This document shows, one piece after another, positions 20,280-20,664 of a DNA stretch of 20,664 bases. The DNA comes from Liolophura sinensis (taxonomy: Eukaryota; Mollusca; Polyplacophora; Chitonida; Chitonidae). Under the pieces are notes generated by a model. The model saw only the letters and a program-made list of their open reading frames with translations. It searched no databases and had not been told where the DNA came from. The number at the start of each line of letters is the position of its first letter. The first letter of the stretch is position 1. The stretch lies in the NCBI RefSeq assembly GCF_032854445.1, contig NW_027018502.1:1-20664 (forward strand), given 5' to 3'. A program made the position numbers and the translations under genes.

Positions 20280-20664
20280 GAATGAGCATTTATGTGAAAA
20301 TCACGTGCCTAACAACGGCTCTTACTCCATGGAAACCAAGGAAATTTGCAATTTTTCAACAGCTGGAGATGCCTGGCCCAATTGCGCATCTTTTGGCACC
20401 TTATTGATGTGGGTCAGTGTTTAATTGTACTTTTTACAGCAGACTGTATCAAGTACCTTGTGTTTTTTATATACAAATGGTGTGGTTTTTCAACATGTAG
20501 ATAAAGACATTGAGTTTGTCTTCGACTTAGAAGTAAGACAATTGCTGGATGAGTTAAATGGGCTTGGCCCAAAGATTTGACGTCTTCTGGGCTACCGAAG
20601 GGCACATAACTTATAATCAAAAGTTGAATATAGTAATGACCAGTCGCGATATTACATAGTAAAT
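20280..20664 (+). repeat. Satellite unit 38, cut by window end (385 bp)
   Basis: TAA-type; identical to the reference as far as it goes. It ends at unit position 385, showing that the array continues past the window. Confidence 0.95.

Larger units (their letters stand above)
1..20664 (+). repeat. Tandem satellite array, 548-bp unit, 37.7 copies
   Basis: The same unit recurs head to tail from the first to the last base, with starts at 1, 546, 1094, 1641, 2189 and so on to 20280. Neighbouring units differ at only a few bases, apart from one-base indels in the left half. There is no spacer, inversion or inserted element. Each unit has single well-kept palindromes that mark its phase: CAGCTG at unit position 81-86, GACGTC at 300-305 and TCGCGA at 365-370. 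The reference unit is about 40% GC. Homogeneity, length and lack of a credible gene point to eukaryotic satellite DNA. Strand is given as + only because the chosen reading direction is arbitrary. I do not recognise the family. A multicopy non-coding RNA or piRNA-source array remains possible, but nothing in the sequence demands it. Confidence 0.98.

Noticed and set aside
1-20664. CRISPR array, rRNA, tRNA or histone repeat
   Set aside because: The whole 548-bp unit is repeated with no unique spacers, and no rRNA, tRNA or histone sequence is recognisable in any unit.
1-20664. Transposable element or retroelement array
   Set aside because: No terminal inverted repeats, long terminal repeats, poly-A tail, target-site duplications or transposase, integrase or reverse transcriptase frame can be seen.

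Overview
The whole window is one uninterrupted head-to-tail array of a single repeat unit, normally 548 bp long. I count 37 complete units and a 385-bp partial 38th. All lie in the same orientation, with no spacer, no insertion and no flanking unique DNA. The array runs off both ends, so its true size and chromosomal setting cannot be seen. I do not recognise the unit as a named satellite, transposon, rRNA, tRNA, histone or other gene repeat. I find no gene that I am willing to call.

A long, nearly homogeneous tandem array of a unit this size, with shared variants showing multi-unit duplications, is typical of eukaryotic satellite DNA (pericentromeric, centromeric, subtelomeric or sex-chromosome heterochromatin). 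Base composition of the reference unit is about 40% GC by hand count, and CpG is not strongly depleted (17 per unit against about 22 expected). That fits an animal or plant with light methylation of this DNA better than a typical vertebrate bulk genome. Species assignment is not possible from this sequence.

Convention used below: unit 1 starts at base 1 with the sequence GAATGAGCAT, and unit 23 (12061-12608) is the reference. Variants are written as reference base, unit position, variant base. 'CAG-type' means T31C plus A33G; all other units are 'TAA-type'.

Layout. Units 1-18 (1-9868) range from 545 to 552 bp and carry roughly 66 scattered single-base insertions and deletions. Units 19-38 (9869-20664) are all exactly 548 bp except unit 26, which lacks one A. 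Substitution haplotypes continue across this border, so the indel change is most likely a consensus-quality break in the assembly and not biology. Superimposed on the array are local duplications. Units 27-29 are copied as units 30-32 at an exact 1644-bp offset. Units 13-16 resemble units 34-37 at an offset of 21 units. Units 7-8 resemble units 11-12 at an offset of 4 units. A divergent subfamily is represented by units 25 and 33, with mosaics in units 26, 29 and 32.

Reading frames of 60-177 codons occur on both strands, but they start at TTG, are opened or closed by single variants and indels, and cannot continue from unit to unit because 548 is not a multiple of 3. I treat them as by-products of the repeat. 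The most useful content of the window is the variant map of the units, which records recent unequal exchange and conversion, and the sharp quality boundary near 9.5-9.9 kb.
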